From: Fratercula arctica
Taxonomy: Eukaryota > Chordata > Aves > Charadriiformes > Alcidae
Assembly (NCBI GenBank): GCA_947846985.1
Contig: CANTUZ010000002.1
Span: forward strand, 59,476,563 to 59,540,562
DNA: 64,000 bases
Direction of reading: 5' to 3'
Position 1 is the stretch's first letter; every line of letters begins with the position of its first letter. The notes under the pieces are model-generated. The model was not told where the DNA came from. It saw nothing but the letters and a program-made list of their open reading frames with translations, and ran no database searches. A program made the translations under genes and the position numbers. Shown piece by piece: positions 1 through 12,900 of the stretch.

Positions 1-24
1 CTGCAAAAATATAGGAAAAAAAAA

Positions 25-700
25 TCGTAGAATCATAGGGTTAGAAGGGACCTGTGGAGATCATCTAGTCCAACCCCCCTGCCAGAGCAGGGTCACCTAG
101 AGCAGGTTGCACAGGAACGCATCCAGGTGCGTTTTGAACATCTCCAGAGACAGAGACTCCACCACCACCCTGGGCAGCCTGTTCCAGTGCTCTGCCAGCC
201 TCAGGGTAAAGAAGTTCCTCCTCATGTTTGGGTGGAACTTCCTACGCTCAAGTTTGTGCCAGTTACCTCTTGTCCTGTCGCTGGGCACCACTGAAAAGAG
301 CCTGGCCCATCTTCCTGACACCCACCCTTTAAGTATTTATAAGTGTTGATAAGGTCCCCCCTCAGCCGTCTTTTTTCCAGACCGAAGAGACCCAAATCCC
401 TCAGCCTTTCTTCATAAGAGAGGTGCTCCAGTCCCCTAATCATCTTGGTAGCCCTTTGCTGCACCCTCTCCAGCAGTTTCCTGTCCTTCTTGAACCAGGG
501 AGCCCAGAACTGGACACAGTACTCCAGGTGCGGCCTCACCAAGGCAGAGTAGAGGGGGAGGATGACCTCCCTCGACCTGCTGGCCACACTCTTCTTGATG
601 CACCCCAGGATGCCATTGGCCTTCTTGGCCACGAGGGCACATTGCTGGCTCATGGTCATCCTGTTGTCCACCAGGACTACCAGGTCACTTTCTGCTACAA
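25..700 (-). mobile_element. CR1 non-LTR retrotransposon, 5'-truncated, 3' end of ORF2 plus 3' tail
   Basis: This is a CR1 LINE copy lying in reverse, with its 3' terminus at the left edge. The left end carries the octamer-type CR1 tail (on the minus strand, ATTCTA/ATTCTACG-like units), followed by the very characteristic block around 'gatcatctagtccaacccccc'. On the minus strand, 696 down to about 340 encodes the end of the reverse-transcriptase ORF, including a [14 protein letters not shown] segment, a [20 protein letters not shown] segment and a [10 protein letters not shown] segment. From about 321 to 97 the C-terminal tail continues in another frame (the [13 protein letters not shown] segment), so the ORF is broken by a frameshift near 330-345. 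A full CR1 is about 4.5 kb; this copy keeps roughly the last 0.68 kb, as is usual for CR1 because reverse transcription stops early. It is not expected to be active. The similarity to the copy at 54,164 is high, which suggests the same, relatively young subfamily. Confidence 0.96.
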
Positions 701-3700
701 AAAATTTCATAGTTAGAGTAGAAAAATATTGAAGCAGGTTGTCCAAAGAGGTTAAGGAATCTTGATCCCTGGAGATAATCAGTATTCAACTGGACAAGCA
801 TCTGAGCAAGGCCTACATGTGCATACTGGAGATAGCAATATCCCTCCAAACCTGCCAGCAAGGACATTGTGGAATTCTACCTGGGCTTTGTAGATACAAA
901 ATAGGAGGGCAGAGGCAAGGGAGCCACTCAGGTAGGACCTGAGGAACATAATGGTTGTGACAAGGTTCACTGGAGAATGGGCCTGACGCCCCAGATGGGG
1001 AGTTTTCCATGTGTGAGCTCCATGTCAAATGGCAATAGGAGAGGAACACAGATAAACTACCCCAAGAGTTTGCAAGAAAAGAAGCAAAAGATTCGTCTAA
1101 TAAAAATGCAAACTGCCATTAGAGTGATGACAGGCTTGCCCCCACTGGTTGTGGCAAAACCTTAAAATGCCCTGAAACCAACTGCTTACCTGTCCTTTTA
1201 GTAACAGGATTGTTCAAATTTACAGTTGGAACGTATGCCACACTAGACCTGTGAATTAGGAAGCGTACTGGTTTGTGCTAAAACTATTCCTTCTAGACAT
1301 CATCTACAAATTCCCTTGTCATCCTACACTCATGAAACACAAAGGAGACTTAGAGGGTGTTCCCTATTAATAATGTAGCTGGGAGTATGTGTACATGAGG
1401 GCTTTGATTCTATATTACAATGGGCTAAAGGAGCATTAAGAGTGCTCACTTCTTCTGTGCAACCCTCCAATTTTTGCCTCCCTGGAGAACTGTACTTTTC
1501 TAGCTGGAAACAAGGTGGAAAACATAAATGTGCAGTTGTACAATTCATTATTTGGCATATAAATCAGGTTTCCATAATGATTCCTTCCAGTATATGTTCT
1601 GAGCTTATGCCAGTGTCTCCAGTGCTGCTGATGTGTATCTTGTTCCTGAAGACAAAGAGTGGACAAAGATGTTTGAGACGACTCTGCCCTGTTTCTGCTT
1701 GTTAGGGCTCTGAAGATAGTTTAGGGAAGTTTTACCTCAGGTGTTCCCTGAAGGAAATTATTGCTAGGATAATACAATTCTTTAAAATACTCAGTAGCCA
1801 GCAGCTATGTGGCTAAGTAGAACAGTTTCAGCCTAACATTTAAGGAACCATGAATTTCTGAAGCAACAGTGATGCTTCATATCATTAATATATTTTCCAT
1901 GAGAACAGCAGCTAAATTATTGCTGCTTTTTATATTAAATACATATAGCATTTGATTAAAATGTTCGAAACATCTAATATGTTGCTTGATCAGTTGTACA
2001 TTTTTAATATCCTACTTAGCAATTACCACCTTTCCATGAGTGCCATTCAAGGAGTGATTAATAGTGTGATCCATGTCTATGTCGATACGCTACTTTGTCT
2101 TCTGTCACTGATGGCCAAGGCAGTATCTGTTTTTAAAAGACATCGAACAACTGTAACTCCCATTCAAATATTATGAAATAAAAATGAGAGTTATTGACTT
2201 AAAATAGTAAATTGCATTTGCAATAAAAATATGCAAATAAATGCATCCAGACATATATCACATAAAAATACAGTATTCAACTTTTAACACTCAGGTTGAA
2301 ATAATAATTGACCTAGATGTCTTCACGAGCATCACTACTTATTTTAAGTGGTGGCTTGCAATCAAAATCTGGCTTAAGTGGCCCTTTATTTCAGTGTGTC
2401 AAATTGGACTTTCAGGAATATCTGAAATTCTATGTTTTTCCAGTTTCTGATTTTCATTTTTCCTGTGCTTTTACAAACTCTGCCACTTTACAGCTATAGC
2501 AAATGAAATAGTAACAATAACAGCAACATCTGATTTACCAAACCCAAGTCTGTAAAAATTTTAATCAATATAGAGCAAAACAATGTTCTCTCCATGTTCT
2601 CTGCTACTTTGTCTAACAATGCTAATTAATTTAATGGATCAATTTTTAATTCATTCATTCAATTTAACTGCTGATGACCAAACTTAAGAAACTCATATGT
2701 CTAGGCTAAAGGTCTGATGGGATGGTAGACTCACTTCATAATAAATGTGGAAATTCTTCCAGTGCATCTTCTCACATGAAGTCTAAAATGGTCTCCTGAG
2801 TCAGTTATCTTTCTTCCACTGACTATATCAAAAATCTGAGGTAGCTAGACTACTGATCTAGGCATCTTAGTTAAGCATCTAGAGTCGATGATATTAATAC
2901 AGGCTTAATATTTACAATCAAGACAAACAAGCGAGGAAAACCTTTCAACTTCTTTTGGATGCACCAGATACTTTTTTTCTCATTAATTCAAGTTCAGCGC
3001 TAAAGTTTCAGGTGCACTATTTTTGTATCCTACCAGCTTTATCTTATAAGCTTTATCCATGTGTACTGAGAAGTGTCAAGGTTTTTATCACAGCAGTGAC
3101 CACACCATATTTCAAAAGAGACTGTAAATAAAACAGCGTGCATCACTTAAACATAGACTCATTGCGCAAGTAAACTGTTTCTTTGCAGAAAGTGTAAATA
3201 TTTCACATTTAGACATAACTATTTTTTTTGGCCTCTCAGTGCAATACTCTTTCATGTTGAAAAGTGGTCTTCCCTTTCTTTTCTTTCTCTGCCACAACTG
3301 CATTATGGCTTTTCACAGCTTTGGTAGTCACATCCAGATTTAAAACCAATGGGAATTTTGCTGTTCAGAACACACAAGGTTTTGGATCATCAAAGGTGAT
3401 TTCCTGTGTTCAGGCACGACTGTTTCAGACAACTTCATTTCAAAACAGATGAAGTTTGAAAATTTAAGAACTTTTTTTTTTATCTCTGATTTTATATCAA
3501 TGAGATTAGGACTTATCTAGTGCATTAAATGCCCTGGACATGCAGTGTAGGCCCATATCTTGCAAACTGACATGTGACCCAAAGATCAGCGACTAAAGAT
3601 CAGTTTAAAAGATCAGAGTCAGTGACATTAACCTATGCTTCCTTGAAGCTGTTTTTGGTCTACCTGTTTTCTGGCATGACCAGTTAGCCTCTTGGGGGTC

Positions 3701-4659
3701 CTTTCTGTCTTCAAGCCCATTCGTCTTACTCTGCTAACTGGTTAAAAATGCACACAGTGTTGGATTTGTCTCCTTTTTCTACATGAAGAATTCTCCTTAA
3801 GCTGAGGAGAGGCATGTAGTTCACATGTAAGGTCAGGACAGACAAAGTCCCAAACAGTCATCAGATGGTGAATTTCTTATCACCACGGTTCTGCAATGAA
3901 CTTGATCTGGAAACAGAAGCAGGGCATAAGAAGTTAATAACCAGTGGCAGTAGCAGACTGAAGCCAACCAGGCCCAACACATAATCATGGTTCCTAGGCT
4001 GAAAACCCATTCAAAGTGATTTTTTAAGAGGTTGTAAATTTGTTGCCTATAATTGCTCACAACAGTTGCTCGCAATAGTTACCAATTAGAAAGAATCCAC
4101 TAAGAGTTAACTTTATTTTTACATTCCGTAGCAAAGGATAGCAAAAGTCTTCTATCTCTTCATGAGGTAAATCTCATTTTGAGATTTCTCAATGATCTCC
4201 AAATGAGATACTCTCTTAATCACTTCTCACATTGAACTCCCAATTGACGGCGTGTGGACCTGAGCCAAAGTCTGGTAGAGTCAATGAGATTTTTACCATA
4301 AACTTCAACAGGTTTTGCATCCAAACATCACTAGGTTGTTATAAGTAAAGAAATAAATTCCAGTCTGTAATAACACAGTTCACCACCTCCATGTGTAGCA
4401 CAAGTGTAAAAAACATATTTAAAATCTGAGATTAATTTAAATTAAACCACATGGGACTTCCCCACCACCACCCCTCTCCCACCCCCGGCCAAAGTTAAGA
4501 GGGGTTCAGACCCACACTTTGTGGATTTTACCATTTTCTCCTGGCTTAGTTGAACGTCCATAGATGAAGGGGGAGAACCCTTCTCTTGGCTGAAGCTGTG
4601 CCCTGTGTAGAACAGAGTGTAAGATGCAGCAATGATTCAGCAATGATAAACCAGTAAGA

Positions 4660-4735
4660 ATCTGATTGTGTGCTCAAGTGCTGAAGTGATTCTTCGGGGC
4701 AGAGGTCCTGAGCTTCAATCCCTCTTCTAAAATTG
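4660..4735 (+). repeat. Possible ancient tRNA-derived SINE (MIR/CORE-like) remnant
   Basis: The block around 4700-4722 (GGTCCTGAGCTTCAATCCC) resembles the B-box region of tRNA-derived SINEs, whose consensus is close to GGTTCRANTCC. It is preceded at a suitable distance by a 'gtgctgaagtgattct' stretch that loosely resembles the A-box side of MIR. Similarity stops quickly on both sides. This is a by-eye match to an old, degenerate family and could be chance. Confidence 0.25.
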
Positions 4736-5763
4736 ATGGTACGTTTTATCAGATCGCACTTTAATATGAAATACAGAAAATTGTTTTTATTTTAGGTTTT
4801 TTTGGAGTGAACAGTCTCCTTAGTTGTAAACATCCGTATTTTGCTCAAGTGAGGTACTTAAGACCTTTTCTGGATCTAATTCCAAATGCCCTGAAAGCAT
4901 AATAGCAAGATATTACATTAAGCACTGTTTCTACATTAGAGAATGTAGGCTACTTAACTGTATTAAGAAAATACAAATATATGTGCTACAGATTTTACTC
5001 AGCAGAGATCACCTTAATGAGTATTACAATAATATTATTTTCATGTTTAAAATGATGCATTATAATCCCATAAGTACTGTACTTCTACCAACCTGTGAAT
5101 TATTAATAAGGTGATAATCATGTTAATGAAGCTGCCTTATTAGGTCTTGATGGATCTTATTAACATGCCAGTTAACTGTCTGTTGATGTGGAGGGAAAAA
5201 GTGCTTTATTGTGCCTGGAAGGGTACTAGAGAAGTTAATATTTTCCTAACAGAGTTTATTGTGAGTCTTTCTAGATATTTTTTTTTAAAACTGCTTTTCA
5301 AGTTAAATTAATCAAGTTGTGATTAGGCAATCAAAGTCCTGCTTGTCATTTTTACATGTTTTTGTGACATGTGATGTGATGGCATAATATAATTAAGGGG
5401 TTGTTGTAAAATGAACCCTATTGAAAGTTAACCACGAATTAGTAACTCTAATATGTTAATCAGTACCATGACCACTTGAGGCAAATCTCTCTTAAAGCAG
5501 CAACAACAACAACACACCAATAAAAAAAATAGAATGCAACTGCTTATTTTCATTGTCCTAGATACTTCTTCAAGCATGTTAATGTTGTGGGATGTCAAAG
5601 AAGTACGGAGGGAAAGAAATATGTCCCTGAAACTCAGAAATAACAAACAGCATAAAGACTGAGTCAACTCAGTTTGATAAACCAAAACTCCGTCATCCAT
5701 CTCAAATCTTAAGGCAAAAAATGCAAAACACATTAGCATATTTTTTTACTTAGAAAAATAAGT

Positions 5764-5783
5764 CTGTTTGTTTGTTTGTTTGC
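5764..5783. repeat. (TTTG)n short tandem repeat
   Basis: About five tandem copies of a TTTG unit in an otherwise unique context. Confidence 0.85.
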
Positions 5784-8700
5784 ATTTTGCATCTTTAATA
5801 CTAAGTTCTCCTAGGCAGCTTAAAGTACACAGAATACAAATCTGTTTCTGTAATGTTTTCAGTCCAATTTGCAAACCTTAGAGATCTCTGCGGTTTGGAT
5901 TTCAGCTTCTAATACGTGTCTGTCTGAAGTTTGAGGAACTTACCTCAAAGAAACTGAACTTCAAGAAATCCATTACAAAACTTGTAAGAACTAAGCAACT
6001 TTCATCAGCTTGAGCTTTCCGTATGTTGTGATAGAATTTATTTTTTATTTCATTATTTTTAAAGCTTTATCCCAGGCCTCTTACACCAGTAATAATTAGA
6101 ATGTATTTGAGATTGCAGACAGGACATGCTGAGAAACAAGTAGTATTCTGAGTGTAGCAAATTTTAATATATTTTGCTGCTGGTTGTTGGAACACAGTGG
6201 CTTTTCTACGTTGGTGGATAACATACGAGATGCATATTTTGTGGTCCAGCTCCATTAATGTCAACATCGGTGTAACCTGAAGGACCAGGACCAGTTTTAT
6301 CTTGAAGCAAAAGGACCAGGATATTACGGTGGGCTGAAATCTTGAGTTAGATTGAGACGCTACGTAAGAGGGGTGATCTGATCTTGGAGATAGGGCCTGA
6401 AATTCCTATTTCATAGAAATACAAAAAGAAAAATCTAAATAGTAATAAAAAATGCAGTAAAATTTTGCTGGTAAAAAAGAATTTCTGAAATTTTGTTTCA
6501 AAAAGATTAACTGGCATAATGTTTTCACTTTCTTAACTATTTTTGGTATTATAATTAATGTTCAAAATAGGCCAGTATCTGCTAACATCTCCCAATGACA
6601 GCTAACATTAAGGAGAAAGAGTGGAATAGTGGTGTAGAGAGTTTCTTCTCTTCCTTCTTCCTTCCCTCTCCTTCTGCACGTTATCGAAGTATCTCACTGC
6701 TCCTAAATATTCCCAGTAACATTTCTTAAATCCTATTTTGACCACTGAATTAAATATATTTAGTACAGCAATTAATAACATAGATAAAATGACAATAAAA
6801 AAGTCATGAGGTAAAAGGTGAGAGGAAAGTTTCTGCTATTTTTTTCATTAGATTTTTATGATGCACTTATGCAGAATGTTCTGCTTTTTATCAAATCAGC
6901 GTTTTCTGATGGAAAACTGTTCCAATTTTAATCACTTTTTTGCTAGGTGGTTACAGGTAATCCTCTCACCCAGCCAGTAACTTGCTGTGTGATGATTAAT
7001 TCTCTGTCAGAAAGGTCTGGTTTCTCTTCACCAAATAATTTATTGAGCTCTTTATGAAATGTCTTTGAATACTTCGCCATAGGAAAAAAATGTGAATTCA
7101 ATTGCAGCCTAGGAATCTGTAACTAATGAATACTACTAGTCTGATTAATGTCAAACTAATTCAAGGCCTACAACTAGCTAGCTGAAATAATTTTTTACTT
7201 TTTCAGGTATAAATTATATTTAAAATCCATAGAGAGTTTCTAATAATACCAAGCATCAGTGTCTTACCTGTACAACGTGGATCTCTAATGAAACCCTGAA
7301 ATGAGCAATCAAAAGAAATACAATTCGGACTTACAGTTATTGCAGTGAAATTTTATTTTTCTTTTCTCAAGTTAATATCATGTGCACTCTCATAAATACT
7401 CACAATATTCATTTTCATATAGAAGCTTCCCTTAAGAAAATAAGTTAAGAAGTTGATTTAATGCACAGTGGGAGGCCAACCTTTCATAGGGCTGGATGAT
7501 TCAGGAGAGAGCTCGTTCCTCCACACCACTGCCATGACAAGTCTGATGGAACTGGCTGCTAAGCACTGCCTGGGCTGTGATTGCTGCTGAATCAGTCCCT
7601 CAAGAGTCACCACCTGGAGCAGAAAATTTTCACAAAATGCTTAACACAAGTTCAAGCTGTATTAACTTTTTTTTTTTCTTTAGCCAGCAAAACTTGATGT
7701 AAAACACCCATTGACACCCTTTTATCTGTTTTGGAACAGTTGTGCTTTGCACAACTGAGATTCAATCTAGGAGGCTTTTAAGCATTATTAGTGTGTTGTA
7801 GGTACACAATTTAATATTTGATTTTTTTTCTTTGTGTTTATTATGGTTTATAATTTTTTTTTGCCTGCAGCCATAGCCACATTTAAAGAGTAAATGAAAG
7901 TACAGCTCATATATTTAATGTTTTGAGCTTAAGTCCGTGATGCCTATTACACACCCTCCCACCACGTATAGTGGAGCTCTGCAAATAGTAATTCACACAG
8001 CATCCAATTGCAAATTAGTACTAAATCCACCTAAGCGATAGATCACCTCATCAGTGAAAGTGCTGCTTTCACTGAAAGATGAAAACTGCTGCAAAATCTG
8101 ATTTGATGCAATTAGAGATATGAAAGCCTTGTCAAAACTCATTCAAAGTCAGTTACAGGGACTGTTGGAAGCCAGTGACCTCAGCTGGCAGCTCTCTTGT
8201 GTGACTAAGCCTTCTTCCACAGTCATTTCTTAGTGGTCTGTTTGTTTTTTTAAAGTGAGGTTCCCTTGTAAGGCAGAAAGAAAAGATGTGTTTATAAAGA
8301 AAGGTGGATGGATGAGGTACATTATGTGTGTCTTCCTGTTCTTTCCTCATTAATCAAATACTGAGGGATACATTTATCTTCAGAAGTGAAGATCTGCATT
8401 ACTTTTTTGGCTAGTTCATAATATAGTTATAATCAAAAAGGAATTTAATGCATGACATACGCAATTTAAAAGCTATAAAGAAATTAAGGGTTGACTACGC
8501 TTCAAAGAATCCCTTTTGAAATTGTAGACAGGTAATTTTGTACTTATCAAAAGAAGGTGTTTGGGCCTTAACTTCCGAGACAAATGGTTGGAGTCTATCT
8601 CATCTCATTTAAAGCATTCATGGATAATTTTTATTTTCATTATGTCACTTGCTCAGCTCAGTTATGTCTGAATGCTATTGTGTGTTGCACATTGTGTAAT

Positions 8701-9604
8701 TTTTAATTTAATTTTGTTTGCTGTACAGAATACCTGGTTTTCTTTGATGCTATGTTCATTTAAGATATGACACTTTGAATTGTTAAAGCACATATTGTTT
8801 TATTTAAGTATATATTATGGATATAAATTCATTTCAGTGGGAAATCTAGAGGGGAGTTAGGTTCTCATGTGAGGAGGGGGCTCAGATAGTGAAAATCTTA
8901 CATAAAAGGAGTAGGAGAAAAATTTGTTTGTTCCAGTGGTCTGCTTTTCCGCTGGAAAATTCCCACAGGGAATTCTGTATATCAAAGGACTGAGAGCCTG
9001 AGCCGTCATTATTTGCATTTATTCTGCTCCTCCACATACCTTAATGTGAGGTCTTGTCCTGGAAGGAGAAGCAACACGTTTTTCATTCCGACCTAACTAG
9101 CTGGTCATAATTCCCATTTCAGAATTAGCATGTCATGCTGCAGTTGATCATACGTTTTAAGACATTTTGTTATATCCTGAGATACCTTTTATATCTACAT
9201 ATGTCTGAGCTGGTATTGAAGGTTTCAGCATAGAATCCGAATATCTGAACTTGCTTTAACTGAGATAGTATGGATATTGGAAGTTCTCAAAACACAGCCA
9301 TTAATACTCAACTATTTAACTTTTTGATAATAAATTGGACTATGCCTTTATCCCAGAAAGAGGTGAAGAATTTGTTTGTTAATTTTGGGGCCCCAATGTG
9401 CTGGTGTCCAGCCTAAGATATCTTAAAAGAGACTGACATAAACTGTGTACTGCCTTTTACATCTGGGCTGCCCTTGGGATACTTCAAGTTGGGCATCCAA
9501 CATCAATAGCCACTCTAAAGAAAGTTGGTCCCAGTGTCTACCAAAGCTGTTCTTTGCCTGCTTTCTCTTAATTTCACTAAAAATGGGTTCAGTTTAAGAA
9601 TACA

Positions 9605-9905
9605 AATAGAATCATAGAATCCTTTTTGTTGGAAGAGACCTTTAAGATCATTGAGTCCAACTGTTAACCTAGCACTGCCAAGTTACGACTAAACCATGTC
9701 CCTCAGCACTACAACTACACATCTTTTAAATACCTCCAGGGATGGTGACTCAACCACTTCCCTGGGCAGCCTGTTCCAATGTTTGATAGCCCTTTCAGGG
9801 AAGAAATTTTTCCTAATATTCAATCTAAACCTCCCCTGGTGCACCTTGAGGCCATTTCCTCTTGTCTTATCGCCTGTTACTTGGGAGAGGAGGCCAACCC
9901 CCACC
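9605..9905 (-). mobile_element. CR1 retrotransposon 3' fragment (older subfamily)
   Basis: This is a minus-oriented CR1 3' end. The left boundary shows the CR1 terminal octamer-type motif (plus strand 'aatagaatcatagaatcc'), then 'ggaagagacctttaagatcat' and 'gagtccaactgttaacc'. The minus strand from 9904 to 9689 encodes the C-terminal tail of the CR1 ORF2 product, with the diagnostic [20 protein letters not shown] block, ending at a stop before the 3' tail. Only about 0.3 kb of the element remains, truncated at its 5' side near 9905. It differs clearly from the copies at 25-700 and 54,164-54,422 in its 3' UTR, so it belongs to another CR1 subfamily. It is non-functional. Confidence 0.95.
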
Positions 9906-12900
9906 TACTGGAGACCGACCAACCTATTGCTATGCTAGCAATAATTTCTCCTGCCTTGGCCATACAAGGTGATGTATTGTACAGGGAGTTTTCAGGTAAC
10001 TTTGTCTTGAGTTTTATGGTGAAAGTTTCATGGTTTCAGAGAAATAACTTCTTGTCATTGAGGCTAAAAAGTGTTAATGACTTTGAATCATTGAAATTTA
10101 AACTTTAAATCATTGAAATTTATATTAAAAAAGAGAAGCAAGAAAGGTGGCCAAGTAGACCATTTTCTTCAAAAATGGGGGTGTTAGGATACTGAAAAAT
10201 AGCTGTGAATGCTGAATAGTTGATTTGATTAATCATTAAGTCAACAATAACTTGCTATTTGTTCAATTACAAAAAGTAGAAGTCCATTTTTGTTGCTTTT
10301 TTTTTCCCCATACAATTCTTTACTTGCCTACATTTATATTTTGACAGTGTCTGGAGTCAGAAAATGCAAACTATATTAAATCTTACATAAATATTGTTTA
10401 CAAAAGGTAAGATTCTAGGTTTTTTGTCAGATGCATTTCAGTCTATGGAGTCAAAAAGACAACAAAAACTATTTTATGTAATACAATTTGGATTCCCACA
10501 ATTAAGATCACTACAGGTTATGCTGAGCTGCATCTTGCTGTGATTTTTGTAGTCTATCATTTTCTGCTTTACGCTGGGTTTCTGTAGTTTTCTTTTGGAA
10601 CTGCTTGGCAGATGCATCTCCATTCAGAGATAATCTGCAAACTACCATTCATGTTCTTGGCTCAAATCCAAACTACAGTTAATCTGTGTGGATGAAATCA
10701 AGATACCCTGGGTATGACTGTAATTACTGTTACATATTACTCCCTGTTAGTACTATTGTTGGGTGGTTGTTTTTTTCCAGTAGGAGAAACTGATGACAAA
10801 TTAGGTTGCTTTTATGACATTCTGTTTCTTTACAGTTCTGCAAAAGTGCCACGCTTTCCTGAGCACTAACTAAGCTAAACAACAGGGATGTACGTATGTG
10901 TTTTGTTTTCAGCATTTCTTGTCCTTTTTACATTTACACAGTTTCCAAGTCAGCCCTGCACTCAGATTAACTTTTACCTTTTCAACTGTTTTCTCTTTTG
11001 GACAGAAATATATGCTTTACTTCTTTTCCTGAAATCTAAATGGAATAGAAATGGTTAAACTTGTACATTTCAGCAAAGATCATCTCAGATTCTGTCCCAG
11101 TAACGAAAGGGGTGGTAGCAGACCATCTCAGCAATGGCTTATTCACCTTTGTTTTATATTAAGTGCATAACAGATAATTAAAACAAAACCAAAACCAAAC
11201 CCTGCCCACATTGTGAGAGCAAAGGCCATTGTGGGTCTACAGGTGAAAGGAGGACATGTGGAAGCTCCCTTTAGCCTGTGACGGGGGCAGGAGGAGGAAT
11301 ACATATGTACCATGGCACGGTAGAAAAAAGTTCAATGCTTCTCACCTTGTGTGTGCATAATTTTCATTCATGTGGATGAGAGCTATATCAGCGTGGGGAG
11401 AAGAGAGTAGACCCCTTAGGCTGTAAGAGACACAATTACCTTTCTGACAGCAGTGAAATGGAATTTTTCACGCAGAAAGGATGTAACTGAGAGCAGGAAT
11501 TTAAGAAAATGTGTGCTTAAAAGCATATTGCCCAATAAAATTCTGATTTTGCAAAGAGAGTATGCTGAAATTTCTGCGTATATATGGCCACATTCTGTAA
11601 CATTCATTTCTGTAACTGGGTACAATTTAGGCATACACAACCTCACTAAGTTTATTACTTCTTCAATACCATCTAAAAGGCACACTACTGTTTTCTAATG
11701 TTCTACTGAATTGACTCTAACATAGAGGAAAGCAATGGAAGATTATTTAACACTAAAATAGTAAAAAAATTTGTATTATCCAAAAAGAAAACCAAGTATT
11801 ATTTTATACTACCACTTTACCATAAATCCATTCTAAGCAATATTTTTAATTTAAGTCGGGTAAAGATTTCACATTCGTGTGACTTCAAATTTATTTTTTT
11901 TATTCAAATTTTCTGAACCATAAAACTTTTGCCCAAAAGGATTTTTTCCAGGAATGTGAATACTTCTATAGGTATTTTAGAAATGTAAAAATGCAGAGGT
12001 TTGGCTGGTCTTAGAAAAGCACTGAAATAGTTATTCCAAAGTAATTCTGAATTCTTAATTCAGTATAAATTTCACATCCACGATCTGTTCCAGAATCCAC
12101 TATATGGATTCAGATTGTAACTGATTAAACAAAATCAGTAAAAAGAACTCTTATTCTGTAATTGGCATGTCCCAACTTCTTTACATACGATAGTTGTCAA
12201 GTAGCAATTTGATTATATCATGCACTAAAGAGAAGCCTTCAGCCCAGAAAAGTAAAGAGAACTTTACTTTCACTTTAATTGAAAAAGTGTTCAAGATTGA
12301 TTGAGACATTTTCATAGCTGAGATATTTTGATAGGAATATAGTTTGGGATCTTCTGGTAGACCCATGTCTTTTCTGTTTTGTCACCTATTTGCTTCAGCA
12401 CAGACAAGCGTGGGCCGTCTGGAACACACTCCTGTGTAAGGGACAGGGGGAAAAATACTACTGGGCAAAATGGAGCAATGAATTTTATTCTGGGGAAGTG
12501 ATGTGCTTGCTTTTTGATATTATCATCTATGTAGTTCCATAATGACATATGCTGTTGAATTCAGACAAGGTTATGGGCAGCTTTGTATGACTTTGGCGTG
12601 GTTACTTGTATTAGAAGACAAATAAAGGATGCATTTTGATTTAATATATGCATATGGGATATTGTGCTTCTGACCTAGGTATTGGCCTAAATCAATACTA
12701 CAGTTGAGACCTTCCTGACTTTTGCAGGTGTTTGAAACTAGAGGCAGGGCTCTACTTCTTGGCTTTTTTTATCAGGACAGTGATAGAGGTGTTGAAATAC
12801 ATTTTGTAAACACTTTGTAAACAGGTAGAACTAAAGATGCTGTGGGTGAAACTGCCTAAAAAAAAAGTGTCTACTGCCACTTTAGATGCATGCAGACATC

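Larger units (their letters stand above)
701..9604. other. Repeat-poor, AT-rich non-coding stretch
   Basis: I see no gene here. Open frames are all short (the largest is about 100 codons, at 5428-5739 on the minus strand, driven by a CAA/CAG-type stretch), overlap on both strands and match no known family. The stretch holds a short (TTTG)n run at 5764-5783, a weak tRNA-derived SINE-like remnant near 4660-4735, a triple AAAGATCAG repeat at 3581-3616, and a pair of interleaved inverted repeats at 5104-5167 within a TAAT-rich block. The rest looks like single-copy intergenic or intronic DNA. Confidence 0.6.

Noticed and set aside
423..716. Plus-strand 97-codon frame
   Set aside because: Antisense shadow of the CR1 reverse-transcriptase region.
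4825..4836. TGTAAACATCC, identical to the 5' part of miR-30
   Set aside because: The following bases do not match the miRNA and no complementary arm is present, so there is no precursor hairpin.
11599..11623. AACATTCATTTCTGTAACTGGGT, reminiscent of miR-181
   Set aside because: Several mismatches inside the mature sequence and no pairing arm nearby.
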